In this document: piece after piece, positions 24,212 through 34,470 of the stretch
How the letters are laid out: each line of letters opens with the position of its first letter
Numbering within the stretch: the stretch's first letter is position 1
Assembly (NCBI GenBank): GCA_032191485.1
Contig: JAVDOI010000009.1
Span: forward strand, 18,395,843-18,459,842
Direction of reading: 5' to 3'
DNA length: 64,000 nucleotides
From: Leptoclinus maculatus
Taxonomy: Eukaryota; Chordata; Actinopteri; Perciformes; Stichaeidae
Made by a program: the position numbers and the translations under genes
The notes under the pieces: model-generated
The model's database searches: none
What the model was told of the DNA's origin: nothing
Seen by the model: the letters and a program-made list of their open reading frames with translations, nothing else

Positions 24212-26538
24212 CTATGCATGCCAAACTGCAAAACAGTTTCGGTCCAGCTGCATGCATAGGGCAACATCACACTGCTGGCATTTCCAGGGTGTGTCCTTTC
24301 GCTGGCCTTGGCTTTGGCAATTTTCGCATGCCCTGCGACCCTTTGTGGCTTTCATGGTGGGGCCTTCTGCACTTTTGGCAGCGATGGCCACAGGAATGTG
24401 ACCTTCGGGTGCCCGGGCAGGAGCCGTGTGGAGAGGCATGCCACAGAGCTCAGCACTCAGCTCCTCCACGAAAGCTTTGTGTGTCATGGGCTTTGTTTGC
24501 TGGGCCAGGCAGAGTTCTTTGTAAATGATATAACTGTTGGTGGTGGCAATGTCCAGAAAATGATAAAACAGGGTCCTGTACCAGCGCATTGTCTTGTGCT
24601 GTGCAGAGTAGTACTGTATGAGCTGGTCTGATAGATCAACTCCACCCATGTATTTATTGTACTCTGCAACTGGTGTGGGACAGGGGACTGATGACCTTGA
24701 CCAGGAGCCATCTTTGTGCTTCACCTTCCTCGGCACAGTTTCCCCAGAGTATGCCGCGTGAATTGTAGAGCAGACAGATACCTCCCTCGTGTCCATCCAT
24801 TTCACGAAGACGATCGGGTCATCGCGGATCCATCTTATGGAGCCCCTCGCTGACTTTTTGGTGAGCGCGTTGACGTCCGTCCGAGGGCACTCCTTGCGGT
24901 ACTCCCTGTAGGTCCCACAGGCAGCAAATCTACATGCGTGGAGAGCCCTGAAGAGCTTGGGGCTTGTGTAAAAATTGTCCATGTAGATGTGGTAGCCTGT
25001 CCCTAGATAACCTGCTTTCACTAGGGCCATCACAGCATCATAAGACAGGCCCTGTCCGGAGGGGATGGCGCTTTTGCCGGTGTAGATCGAAAAGTCAACC
25101 GTGTAGCCATTTCTGGAGTCAGCCAAGACAAACAGCTTGAATCCCCACTTTGTCGGTTTGTCCTTCATGTACTGGGTCATCCCAGTTTTAGCCTTGGTGG
25201 CGACCATTCTTTCATCCACAGCCAGGTGGATGTGGGGATGGTAAAATGACTTACAGGCGGTCTTGATGGTGTCCATGAGGGGTTTGAGTCGAAAGAGTTT
25301 GTCGTGGTCAGCTGTGCCCTTTTTATTGTCATTCTGGACATCCTCATCAGGGTCACTAAGATGGAGGTTCCAGGATATTGTGCGGTATCTCTCCCGTGGC
25401 ATGATGCGTGATGGATTACACAAGGAATAAAAGTGATTCTTCCTCCAGTAATCCGTAATGCTGTCCAGTTTCACCATGGCCATGTACAGGAGCAAGCCAA
25501 TGTATTTGTAGAAAAAGCCAACGTCCAAGTCGGTCCAGGTGTACTTCTTTCCTTCTGCCAGTCTTTTAGCAGCCTGCCTGTTGGTGTTTCGACACAGTGT
25601 TTGTACCGTTTGTACATCGAAGAACAGCTTGAAGAGGTCGAGGGGTGTATAGGTGGCGGTGGAGCTGAGCTGTGGCCCTGGTGTCCGAGCTGGTTGAAAC
25701 CTGGAGACAGGGGGAGCAGTGTCCGGTTCTTTCTCTGTCTTCCAAGACAGCGGAGGTGGGTGCGCTGGTGCATGGGGTGCTGGTGGCGGACCTCGGGTGG
25801 TACGGGACTTCTTTGCTGGCCGGGCTGGTGATGATGGCGGAGGTCGTTGAGCTCGGGTGGCACGTGGCCTCTTTGCTGGCCGGGCTGGTGATGATGGCGG
25901 AGGTCGTTGAGCTCGGGTAGCACGGGGCCTCTTTGCTGGCCGACCTGGCAGCTGTGAATTCGCTCTGTAAAAAAAAACATTGAACAGTCAATACTAAGTA
26001 AAGTTCTCACTCCCTTTGTCCTTTCTTCCTCCACACACACACACAAACAATTCATCCCCAGGGGGACGAGCTAACAAGCTACACGAGCGAGCTAATGAAG
26101 GAGCTACACGCTACAACGATTTATGCATCACAAGGATTTGGAAAAACATGTCCATGCCTTTTCCTTCAGTATACTCGACTAACGGTGCGTTTACATCATC
26201 AAGTCAATCATAAAGCTAGAGCTGTCTCAGACCGCTGCCGTCTCAGACTGCTGCCGTTAGCACGTACACGCTACACGCTAACAACAACAAAACGCTCAAC
26301 AAGGACTCAAGTCATGTCTCAACGGGATTTTGGAAACACGTGTCCATGTATTCAACTTCAGTAACAGACAATGAACTTACCCATCTTCAAATGGATCTCG
26401 GTTGTTCCGGTAATCTTCTTCGTCGAAAGAATCGAATCCCTCAATCCCTGAAGCTCCGCCGTCATCCTCGCTGCTGCTATGCGTCATATAGCAGACTGCC
26501 GCCGCCGTGGAATACATCTTCTGCATCTTCTTCGCCAT
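24212..26538 (-). CDS. piggyBac transposase, two exons, open throughout (636 aa)
   Basis: Catalyses cut-and-paste transposition at TTAA in the nucleus. Read as join(26381-26538, 24212-25964) on the minus strand. Exon 1 starts ATGG with G at -3 and encodes an acidic N-terminus (GIEGFDSFDEEDYRNNRDPF). The donor gtaagt begins at 26380; the acceptor ttttacag ends at 25965; phase is kept, and 158 + 1753 nt gives exactly 637 codons with stop. Exon 2 has an Arg/Pro linker, then the DDE_Tnp_1_7 domain: LAVDERMVATKAKTGM (first Asp), YHIYMDNFYTSPKLF (second), EYNKYMGGVDLSDQ (third). The C-terminus is a Cys-rich domain (CENC, WKCQQCDVALC). Length agrees with the family. No stop or frameshift is seen. 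A domesticated PGBD-like gene is the alternative to a live transposon. Exon 1 is inferred from splice signals, not from homology. Confidence 0.88.
25800..25963 (-). repeat. 60-bp coding repeat in the piggyBac linker
   Basis: A 60-bp unit is present about two and a half times, in frame, encoding 20-residue repeats rich in Arg, Pro and Ala with RPAKRPRATRAQ as their core. The basic RPR/RPAK pattern resembles AT-hook-like DNA-binding linkers. Two units are nearly identical, so the duplication is recent. Confidence 0.85.
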
Positions 26539-26596
26539 GTCGTGTCGTGTCTGCTTCTCGCTGAGTGTGACTCCTCCTGAGTGTAATGTTGACTGA

Positions 26597-26602
26597 TTTA
26601 TA
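26597..26602 (-). promoter_or_regulatory. TATA box of the piggyBac gene
   Basis: TATAAA on the minus strand, 59 bases before the ATG at 26538. That leaves a leader of about 30 bases if transcription starts at the usual distance. The context CGTATAAATCA is a good match to a metazoan TATA box. Confidence 0.55.
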
Positions 26603-26789
26603 CGTACGGTGATGGGGGGTTAGTGAGTCACACATGTAAATGTAAACAAAAGAAATGTAAATCAGACGTCGTCAAACACGTCCGCTGCTCCGCTGATGTA
26701 AACAACTCACCGGTAGTTCTGGACGAGGTGTAAGCATAAGCATGCATAAGTATCATAGCTCGCTGTGTGAGTCACGCAGACTCCACTAA

Positions 26790-27063
26790 CTGTGTGTTTA
26801 CATGTCTGTAATCATAAAGCTACAGCTGTCTCAGAACGCTGCCGTTAGCAGACGTGCTAACTAACGAGCTAACAAGCTAGGGGTAATCTGCCTCTATCTC
26901 TCAAGACACCAGCCCAGCTGTTCACTTGTTCTCACAACACAACTCAGTTTCTCACTGATGGCCATTATTTATTCTGTGTGTTTACATGTCTGTAATCATA
27001 AAGCTACAGCTGTCTCAGAACGCTGCCGTTAGCAGACGTGCTAACTAACGAGCTAACAAGCTA
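26790..27063. repeat. Identical 90-bp direct repeats upstream of the piggyBac gene
   Basis: Positions 26790-26879 and 26974-27063 are identical over 90 bp and are spaced 184 bp start to start. A shorter, diverged relative ('atcataaagctagagctgtc') lies at 26205-26260 in the intron. Such subterminal repeats can be transposase or promoter sites, which is inference. Confidence 0.88.
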
Positions 27064-28414
27064 CACTACACGATGTAAACAGTCCGTCCCCCAGATCGTC
27101 ACATGATGAACTGTAAGCTCGTCATAAACTCGTCATATGCATCACATCTCGCTGTGTGAGTCTCGTACTATCTCGTGAGAATACGGACACGGAAGTGGAG
27201 AATCTACAGATTTCTATAGATATTCGAACCATTTTTCTGTGCCGTTTTTCGACGGAGATATTAATAGAAACATAGAGTGAGCGATAGAGTGAGCGCCGCT
27301 CCCCACTGCTCACCCGCGGCGGCGCGGGCGCTGACTTCCGAGTGTTAATGCTATGTAGTTAGCAGCCGTAGCATTCAAGCACGCTTCGAACCTACATCTC
27401 CAATTCCCTCTCTGGGAAACCCTTCAAAGTTGACCGGGGGAACAGCAGCCCCCAGCAACAATAACTCAGCCAAATAATTATGGGATGGTACTCACAGTTT
27501 TGAAGCAAAATCATCAAACAGTGTCCTTATAGTCCTTTTTGACCGCAGAAACGGCTCCTGCTGTCCATTTCAGTTGTAAAAAACGTTGTGAAACAAAGGA
27601 AGGGGGGTCACACACGCGGGGGGACAAGTTTGCAGCAAGGCAGTCTCGGCTGTTTACGCGCCGGCACTTCGGCTTAGATCGGATTTTTTCGGAAAACTAA
27701 ACACTTCCTGGTAAATCTGTTAACGCCATTCGATTGGCCACATGCAGCCACGTGCACAGAGCGAAAAAAAACGAAAATCGACCAATCAGGGGCTCTACAA
27801 CGGCCCAATACACACCAGCTATTGCGCAATCCTCCCGTAGCTCGCCGGCTTGGAGAGCTTTGGAGACGGTTCCAGCTCTCCAAAATGATTTCTAACTGCT
27901 GTATGTGATAGATTGTGCATGTAGAAGGATAAAGGAAGTTAAATATATAGTTATTTAGCTTCTAAAAGTACAATGGAACAGCTGGAGAGGCTGTTTCTGA
28001 CATGACGACCTCTCGTGACCTCTCGTACACGTTTATGTCTCTTGCTCGGGCCTACTTCACTCTATTCACTCAAATTCTTTTGTAGGTGACTACTGCCATC
28101 ATTTGCTATGATGGTGGGTGGGTTTTAGGCTTTACCCTGCCTAATTTAATATTGTATTATGAATAATAGTGCTTTCTCACCATACGAATTTGACATAGGG
28201 CTGTGTTCCATCTTCAGCAGCCATTAACCAGTAATGTACTGAACCTATTTACTCAAATCATATGAGCAAACCCTTCTTAGTGTTAATGCTTCTTTGCAAT
28301 GGTTCACATATACCTTGTAGTTGGGCCCTTTGCGTATGTGTACAATATTTTCGAAAATTAGTCCAAAAATCGTCTAGGGCCCAACAGGTTAATAAACTCT
28401 GTTATACTTTAAAG

Positions 28415-28911
28415 CAGGGGTCTTCAACGTTTTTCAGGCCAAGGACCCCCAAACTGATAGAGCGATGGAGCAGGGACCCCCTACTATATATATTGTATAA
28501 AATTGTGTTTTATATTAAACTGGGCCTATATGTATAAACATACCTCTTTATTGTGCATTCAATACTAAGCTTTTCAAATAATACACAGGTTCATATATTC
28601 ATGTTTTTATTTTAAACATGTGCAAGGTACAGTGAGTAGGGGGGCCGTGCCACTGCCATTTAGAAACATACCTTGTCAGCTGATACCAATGCCAATTTCA
28701 ACATTGTCTGTCAATTGCATGATAATCATGCATAGAAGCTATTCAAATTGACGTTTTCATTTTAAACATAAATGTGGAAATGAAAATGAGTGATAGCCTA
28801 TTAGTGCCACTGCTATGCATAAACATACCTGTTATCTTGCATACAATACTGAACTATTAAAATAATGGACAGATTCATTTTTTGAAAAAATAAAAAATAA
28901 ATAATATTATA
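28415..28911. mobile_element. hAT left-end fragment
   Basis: Starts CAGGGGTCTTCAACGTTTTTC, followed by 'aggccaaggacccc' and a mirrored 'agggaccccc', a terminus typical of one group of vertebrate hAT elements. It is cut off by the hAT-1 copy C at about 28912, and no right end is present. No coding content is visible. Confidence 0.6.
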
Positions 28912-29765
28912 TGCATTTTATACCTGGGCCTTCACTGCTGTCCTGCAGCTGAAACACAGCTACGGTTATTATTAGTTTTGTGTAAAAATGAAGCCAACAC
29001 CTATAGATACACTAACTGCTCCGATTGCAGCTGGGACTGCTGCGCGAGGCTTCTGTGAGAGTACCCGCCTGTGAGTGCTTTGGGGCGGCGGAGGGGCTCA
29101 CGGCAGCACCCGCTGCTCGTTCACGGCAGTAACTGTAGAACGGTAGTGCTTTAACGTTATCGAGTCAAAACACCAGCAAAGTCTCCAATAACACCAGAAA
29201 AAGTCGCTAGATTTGTCGCTAGTAGCTTTTGACAAAAGAAAGTTGCCATGAGGGTTTGGAAAGTCGCCAGATTTAGCGAGAAAGTTGGCAACACTGGCAC
29301 CGGCTAAATATGTCCCCAGAGCAACATAGGACATAACAATGGTTCCTATCACATATAAAACCAAACAAAAATCCATCTTCATAAGTTGCACAAATAATAA
29401 TATACAAACAAGCATATTAAAGCTACTGCAGATGTAAAAACAAAAGCAGTTAACTTACCAGAGCTGCTGTTCACTATTTAAAGACAAAGTCCATCCTTCT
29501 TTCTTTGTTAATAAAGAGTTTAATCTCACGGTTGTTCAGTACATCCGTGCGTTTTAGTTCCAGTAAGAAGTCCTTCTCGATTCATGGACGCCAGTGAAGA
29601 CAGTCGAGCCTCCCCAGTTGTATTTCTTGAATACGTTTTAATGTGTTTGAAGGCTGAAAATGTCCGCTCGGCAGAGGCAGCAGATATTGGGATTGTCACC
29701 GCCCAACATGTCAGGCTATCCCACTGACCAATCACGTATGGCTAGGCCAGCTAACAGGCTCTGCT
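28912..29765 (-). mobile_element. hAT-1 family, copy C
   Basis: Collinear with copy B from 'gcattttatacctgggcc' onward, including 'ctttggggcggcggaggggc' and 'aaagacaaagtccatcc'. It keeps a piece of the transposase C-terminus that copy B lacks. Both termini are missing. Confidence 0.7.
29526..29735 (-). pseudogene. hAT-1 transposase C-terminal (dimerisation) fragment
   Basis: The 69-codon frame contains IPISAASAERTFSAFKHIKT followed by YSRNTTGEARLSSLA. This is the hAT dimerisation motif (usually SxxAERxFSxLKxIKTxxRN...RLxxLA) of the TTF/ZMYM-type hAT proteins. The rest of the transposase is absent, so it is a dead fragment. It gives the family its classification. Confidence 0.85.
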
Positions 29766-29983
29766 ACAGATGCTACTGGGAAGCGAACAGCAGTCCTCCG
29801 TGGCCTTCCTGTCATCCTTGGAGATGAGAACACAGACATCTTCAAGATCTGCTTTGTAAGTAGACTTTGTCAAATTTATTTAATTCCACACCACAAGATG
29901 CCCAATCTATCTAATGCGTTCCTTCTGTTCATCTTTTGGTATTAGTTACTTCTCTTCCACTCAGCCTGAATCAGTGCTGCTAT

Positions 29984-30331
29984 TGTCACGGGGCATGGTG
30001 GAGGACTCAAATGCAGACCAGGCAGAGTAGCGTTAAGCAGGTTTTTGTTGGGCAGGGCAGGGCAGGGCAGGGCAGGCGGGAACAGGACGAGCAAACACAG
30101 GTGGGTAGACATGAGGTAATGATCTGGCGACGAGTGACTGAGAGGCAGGAGTTTAAATAGTGACTGAAGCAGGTGAGAGTAGTGAGGTTGATGAGGTGAG
30201 AGTGGAAGACAGGTGCGCTGAATGAGGGAGTGCTTGATTAGTAACCAGGGACAGGTGAAGGGAGTGCTGACAGGTAGAGTGAGGAGCTACAAAAAGACAC
30301 AGAACACAGGAGGCAAAGCCTAATCGTGACA
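29984..30331. mobile_element. Solo-LTR-like unit, 348 bp, perfect 5-bp target duplication
   Basis: Begins TGTCACG and ends CGTGACA, and is flanked by gctat on both sides (29979-29983 and 30332-30336). TG...CA ends and a 5-bp duplication fit an LTR retrotransposon remnant, either a solo LTR or a very short non-autonomous unit. A (GGGCA)n stretch at 30050-30076 lies inside. I recognise 'ggtggaggactcaaatgcag' as a sequence repeated widely in teleosts. Confidence 0.75.
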
Positions 30332-31933
30332 GCTATACTTTCATTTTTGATGCACTGATCACCTATGCCTAATTAGGACCCTTTTAGTAGTATCTACCGT
30401 CTTTCCAGTCGGGTCCAGTTGTAGCTCTCTAGATAACCAAAATGCCTTCAAGAACCAATAAAAGAACAACAAATTTCACTTGAATTTCACACCCAAACAG
30501 GTATCTGTACACCTCCACTTGTCTGCATGATAGTAGAGGGGTTCTACTAATATCTCCCATTACCAAAAAAGGTATGAAATGGGGTTAAACACAACAATGT
30601 TCTGAACTATCCCTAGTAACATCATCAACATTTCTTTGTCGCTTATGCTCTTGGGCAATGTGCTCGCTATACTGCCACAGGAGGCTCAGGAGTACACCGT
30701 CAATGTGGTACAGGTGTGACAGCTGCAAGCGGTAGGTCGCTTACCTGTTCAGCCTCCTGTGGTAGTGGCGAGCACATTGCCCAGAAGCAGCAGTGACAAT
30801 ATTTGGATGTTGTCCACAATGTGGATTAAAATCACTTTTACATGTCATTTTGGAGTCAGATATTCAGAGCTACTTATTTGGGTGAATATAATGTGGAGAG
30901 GCTATAGCATATGGAAGAGTGGGATGCGGCAGCGGTAGCTACATCAAGGGATAAGCCTTGCCAGCTGGTGACAACAGCAGCTATCCTGGCAGAGAACGTA
31001 ATTATTTGTCCAACTAAATGTCTTGGCAAGACCCGCCTTATGTAGCTGGTTGAGGCAAAGACGATTGGATTAGGTTGACATTGACAAAGGTCGGGTTTGC
31101 CGAAGAAAGCAGTGGGAGTCATAATAACGCTGGCAGATCAGGCTCATTGCATGGGAGACAGGTAGACTGGTATATGTTAAACTTGTGATGCCCTCTAGTG
31201 ACGCAAATCTGTAAAACGGGTGTGAGCAGTATTAAGTAGGGAAGTAACACCGGCGAGAAAATTTAACAGAGACATGCCTAGGTCAGAATATGGTTGTGTT
31301 TAACCACGTATTAAACTTAATTTGGTCATAGGAGTTATAAATAGAACCCCTCTACCTTTAGACAGGTGTGGGCGTTCAGCCAACACCCGTTAGGTTGTGT
31401 TTTTTTCATTATTGAAGGTATTTGAGTTTTGGATGGGGTGAAGCTGTGACTTGACCCTCTGGAAAGACAGCAGATGCCACCAAAGGGTCCTGGTCAGGGC
31501 TAACTACCTGACATTTCTATTTCACTTAGTGTTGTGATGCTATTGCATCAACCCGTTGTTCTCAGCTTCATCTACATTCTGTTGTATTTCAATTTTTGCT
31601 TTCATTGTTCCATTTACAATATCATCCTTATATGTAAAAACCAGCCCTTTTGGAAATCCATATTATTTAATATTAGCTTTTGCAAACATTCAGTGAATTA
31701 AATGATCAATCAATCAATAAATGCAGTATTTACTCTGCAGGATATTCTTTTACTTTATTATCCAATAATATCTGAATCTAACTTCCTGTTAGTGGCTGTG
31801 TCTCTTCAATGCTCCAATTGGTTGATTTTGTGGAGCCTTGTTTTGCTGTGAGGCACAAATATATTCATTGTGTGTTCTGCTATAGAAATGCAAAATAACA
31901 TTTGACATGCAATTGTGGTTTTAATGTTGCTAT
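30332..31933. other. No gene recognised; contains a fold-back
   Basis: No coding frame with a domain. The fold-back at 30620-30815 is the only structure found. Confidence 0.45.
30620..30815. repeat. Long imperfect inverted repeat (fold-back)
   Basis: The core arms at 30653-30686 and 30751-30782 pair over gggcaatgtgctcgc and ccacaggaggct with a small bulge between. Pairing continues outward more loosely (ttgtc.gctt... against ...agcagtgacaa; caacat against atgttg). The total stem is roughly 80 bp with a loop of about 64 nt. It could be a fold-back transposon or a hairpin RNA precursor; I see no target duplication. Confidence 0.75.
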
Positions 31934-32533
31934 TGTTAGGACTGCGATGACCCTCCAGACATGTCCCACACCTCCATGGGGATTGTGAGGAATTTAAGTT
32001 TTAAAGCGCTCCTAATTATGGATATTATATGTTACAATGTATTTACTTATGTAAGTTTAGACCAAGGAGTGTGTTTGGGGTGTCTGTGTGATCAGGTTGA
32101 GGAATGTGCTGAGATCGGGGGTTGGAAAGTGGCTGCGTGAGGTGTTAGAGGTGTCAACAGGTCAAGAGCCAAGGGGGGGCTTATTGGGTTTCAGCCAATC
32201 ATTGAGCTGATCGATAGGTAATGTGAGACTTTTCAGAGACTTTGGGGGGAAAGAAGAGCTGTGAATCCCCGGAGATCCTCAGACATCCTCTGTACCATGG
32301 GGCAGACATACCAGTCTGTCGTGTGGTGCGGACGGGGCCTCACTTTCATGGAATTTATATGTTTGTGTTGTTATTAATAGTGTGATTCGGTTTGTAACTG
32401 TGTTTATGTTTGTGGGATAATAAATCCATTTGATTTTGACTTAAACCTGCTGTTCTGTTTGGAGGCGATTGCGAGCACATGGCTGCAGGGAGGGGGGCGA
32501 TTTCTCTCTGTGTTCAAAAGTTCGGCCCTAACA
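31934..32533 (+). mobile_element. LTR-like unit, 600 bp
   Basis: Begins TGTTAGG and ends CCTAACA, a 7-bp inverted terminus. AATAAA lies at about 32418, near the expected position for R/U5. The flanks (gctat and ggatc) do not match, and neither a primer-binding site nor a polypurine tract is evident. It may be one LTR of a rearranged element. Confidence 0.45.
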
Positions 32534-32706
32534 GGATCCTGACAGTGATTGCCGAAGACAGTGTGGCCTCTCCTCACTCGCTGCACCTGGAGTCTACAGC
32601 TACTGCAATCGTTTTGGAAGGAACAGAATGTTGATTCATATTTGGTAAACTGCCTATAGTTTTACAGTTAAATTGGAATTCACAAGTAGTGATTGACAGC
32701 TGCGTT

Positions 32707-33535
32707 CACTGAAAAAAGAGAATAGTTGGACCAACTTAATTGAATTATTTCAATTGGTAACACACAAATGAATTAAGCTTTTCCAAATTAAGTTAACAAG
32801 TTGGATTAACACAATTGCGTTAAATCAGATTTATGTAATAATTTGATGGTTTTCAAATCAATGGTTTCTTTACTCCAACTTAAAATTAAGGCAAGTCAAC
32901 CTAAAGTTTCCAGTTTTTCCAACTTAATTATTTGCTTTACCCAAAAGTAAAATACTGCTCCTTTACAACCTAAAAGTATGGTTTCAGGAAAGCTAATTTT
33001 TGTAGTAATCTTAATGTAAACTTTTAGTTTGTTCAATATAATTAAAATACCTGTTCTAACGATACAATTTTAAGTTGGCTGAAAGAAAAATTACAGACTC
33101 AAATCTGATGTTTTTCAAAATGTATTACATAAATGTAAATAAACATTTGTTTACTTTGTTTTTAGAAAACAAATATGCACAAAATGCATAACATTTAATC
33201 ATATTTGGCATTCTTTCCATTAACACAGCTGTCTCACAGTCTGTTATGCAACAGTTTTTTGGAACACCTCAAAACTGAAATTAAACTTTTTCCCACAAAT
33301 AAAAGGAAACATTTGTAGACAATAACGAACTTCTGCTTCTTCAAAAACAGATTAGAAAATCAGTGTGAAAGCATTTAACATTGTCTTGATTGTCTTTAGA
33401 GCATACAGAGGCCCAACATCCAAAGGGGCTCAATTCTAACATGCCCCATGTTTAAACTTCATTCATTGTGCTTCCACAATATGGCACCAGGCCACATTCT
33501 TCAGGTCCAGAAGAGCAATACATCGTAGTGTGAAG
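32707..33535. other. Left non-coding terminal region of the CACTA element
   Basis: AT-rich DNA with recurrent 'caacttaa', 'aagttaac' and 'ttaattg' motifs that may be subterminal transposase sites. No coding frame. Confidence 0.5.
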
Positions 33536-34139
33536 TTACTGCACGCTTTGAAGTCTGCCATACAGATTATGGACTTTGGGGGACATCTTGTGCTGCTCAA
33601 GCTGCATAACGATTTTCTGGAGCACTTCAAAAGTGAAATGAAGGGGTTTTGGATAAGACGGGTTGAGTGCATATATCAAACCTAGAAGCAGGGCACAAGC
33701 TGAGGCGACTGAAGTCAGTTCATGAAACACCTCCACGCCCTCAATAACAATGCCAATGTCTTCAGGTGGCTTCTGCAGTCCTTCCCCCTCCTTCCGAATG
33801 ACATACACTGCCATAGTGAGCTGCTCCAGGTCCCTTTGAGCATCATCTGCTCTAGAGTCCTACAGAAGGCTACATGACACAAACACAAAACATCACTGGC
33901 ATCACTTCGCACTGTTATGCAGTAACTGATGGGGTCAAAATCTAAATGACTAATTATAATATGTGTGCTTACAAAGTCTGGTGTCCTTATGTGAACGTTT
34001 ATGGCCTGCGTCCTCTGCTGAATGTGTGTGTGTGAACAGTCTGACACTAAGCACCACACTTGTTTAGTCTATTTAGGTGTCAATGGCCTGCTGAGAAAGA
34101 GAGCTTTCTCAGCAGCATGTCCTGGATTGGAATGATAAT

Positions 34140-34470
34140 AAGGACTGTAGACACGTTAAGATAGACGAAGAGCTATGTTATGACCCTAACTTCCTGATTA
34201 CGAGAAAGTGACCTTTGTGCCAGAACAAATGCTCAAGTGAAGCTGCAGACACTCTTAGACTACACGGCGTGGACGCCATTTTGTGTGTGTCACCTTCTGT
34301 GACGAAGACCTCATCGTAAACCAATCCTGTGCCAATCATTGCTTTTGTTTTGACGTATATATACAAGTGACTCAGAGTCAGACCTCTGAGCAGCCTTGAT
34401 CCATGTACTCCATTGTATGTGAATCAACTCTGTCTCCTTCTTTGCAAAGAATAAATGTACAATGATTAAT
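34140..34470 (+). mobile_element. LTR-like patch in the last intron of the accessory gene
   Basis: A TATA-like GTATATATACAAG near 34356, then 'ctcagagtcagacctctgagc' (a short inverted repeat), then AATAAATGTAC near 34450: an arrangement like U3-R-U5. TGTTATGACC near 34173 could be its start, but no matching end or target duplication was found. Confidence 0.35.

Larger units (their letters stand above)
23221..28392 (-). mobile_element. piggyBac element (proposed boundaries)
   Basis: The element carries an apparently complete piggyBac gene on the minus strand. TTAA target sites are proposed at 23221-23224 and 28389-28392. The ends run inward as CCTTTCTAGACCGAG and, from the right in reverse complement, CCTGTTGGGCCCTAGACGA. 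An alternative left end is TTAACCCTTGGGG at 23528. At 5.2 kb it is longer than most piggyBac elements, because of about 1.9 kb of non-coding DNA upstream of the gene. Boundaries are an inference from TTAA plus CC starts; the gene itself is clear. Confidence 0.6.

Noticed and set aside
24214..24631. Plus-strand frames over the piggyBac gene
   Set aside because: Antisense shadows of the transposase exon, which has far better domain support.
27280..27330. CpG island promoter
   Set aside because: The CpG-rich stretch is only about 50 bp long. The TATA box at 26597 is a better promoter candidate for the piggyBac gene.
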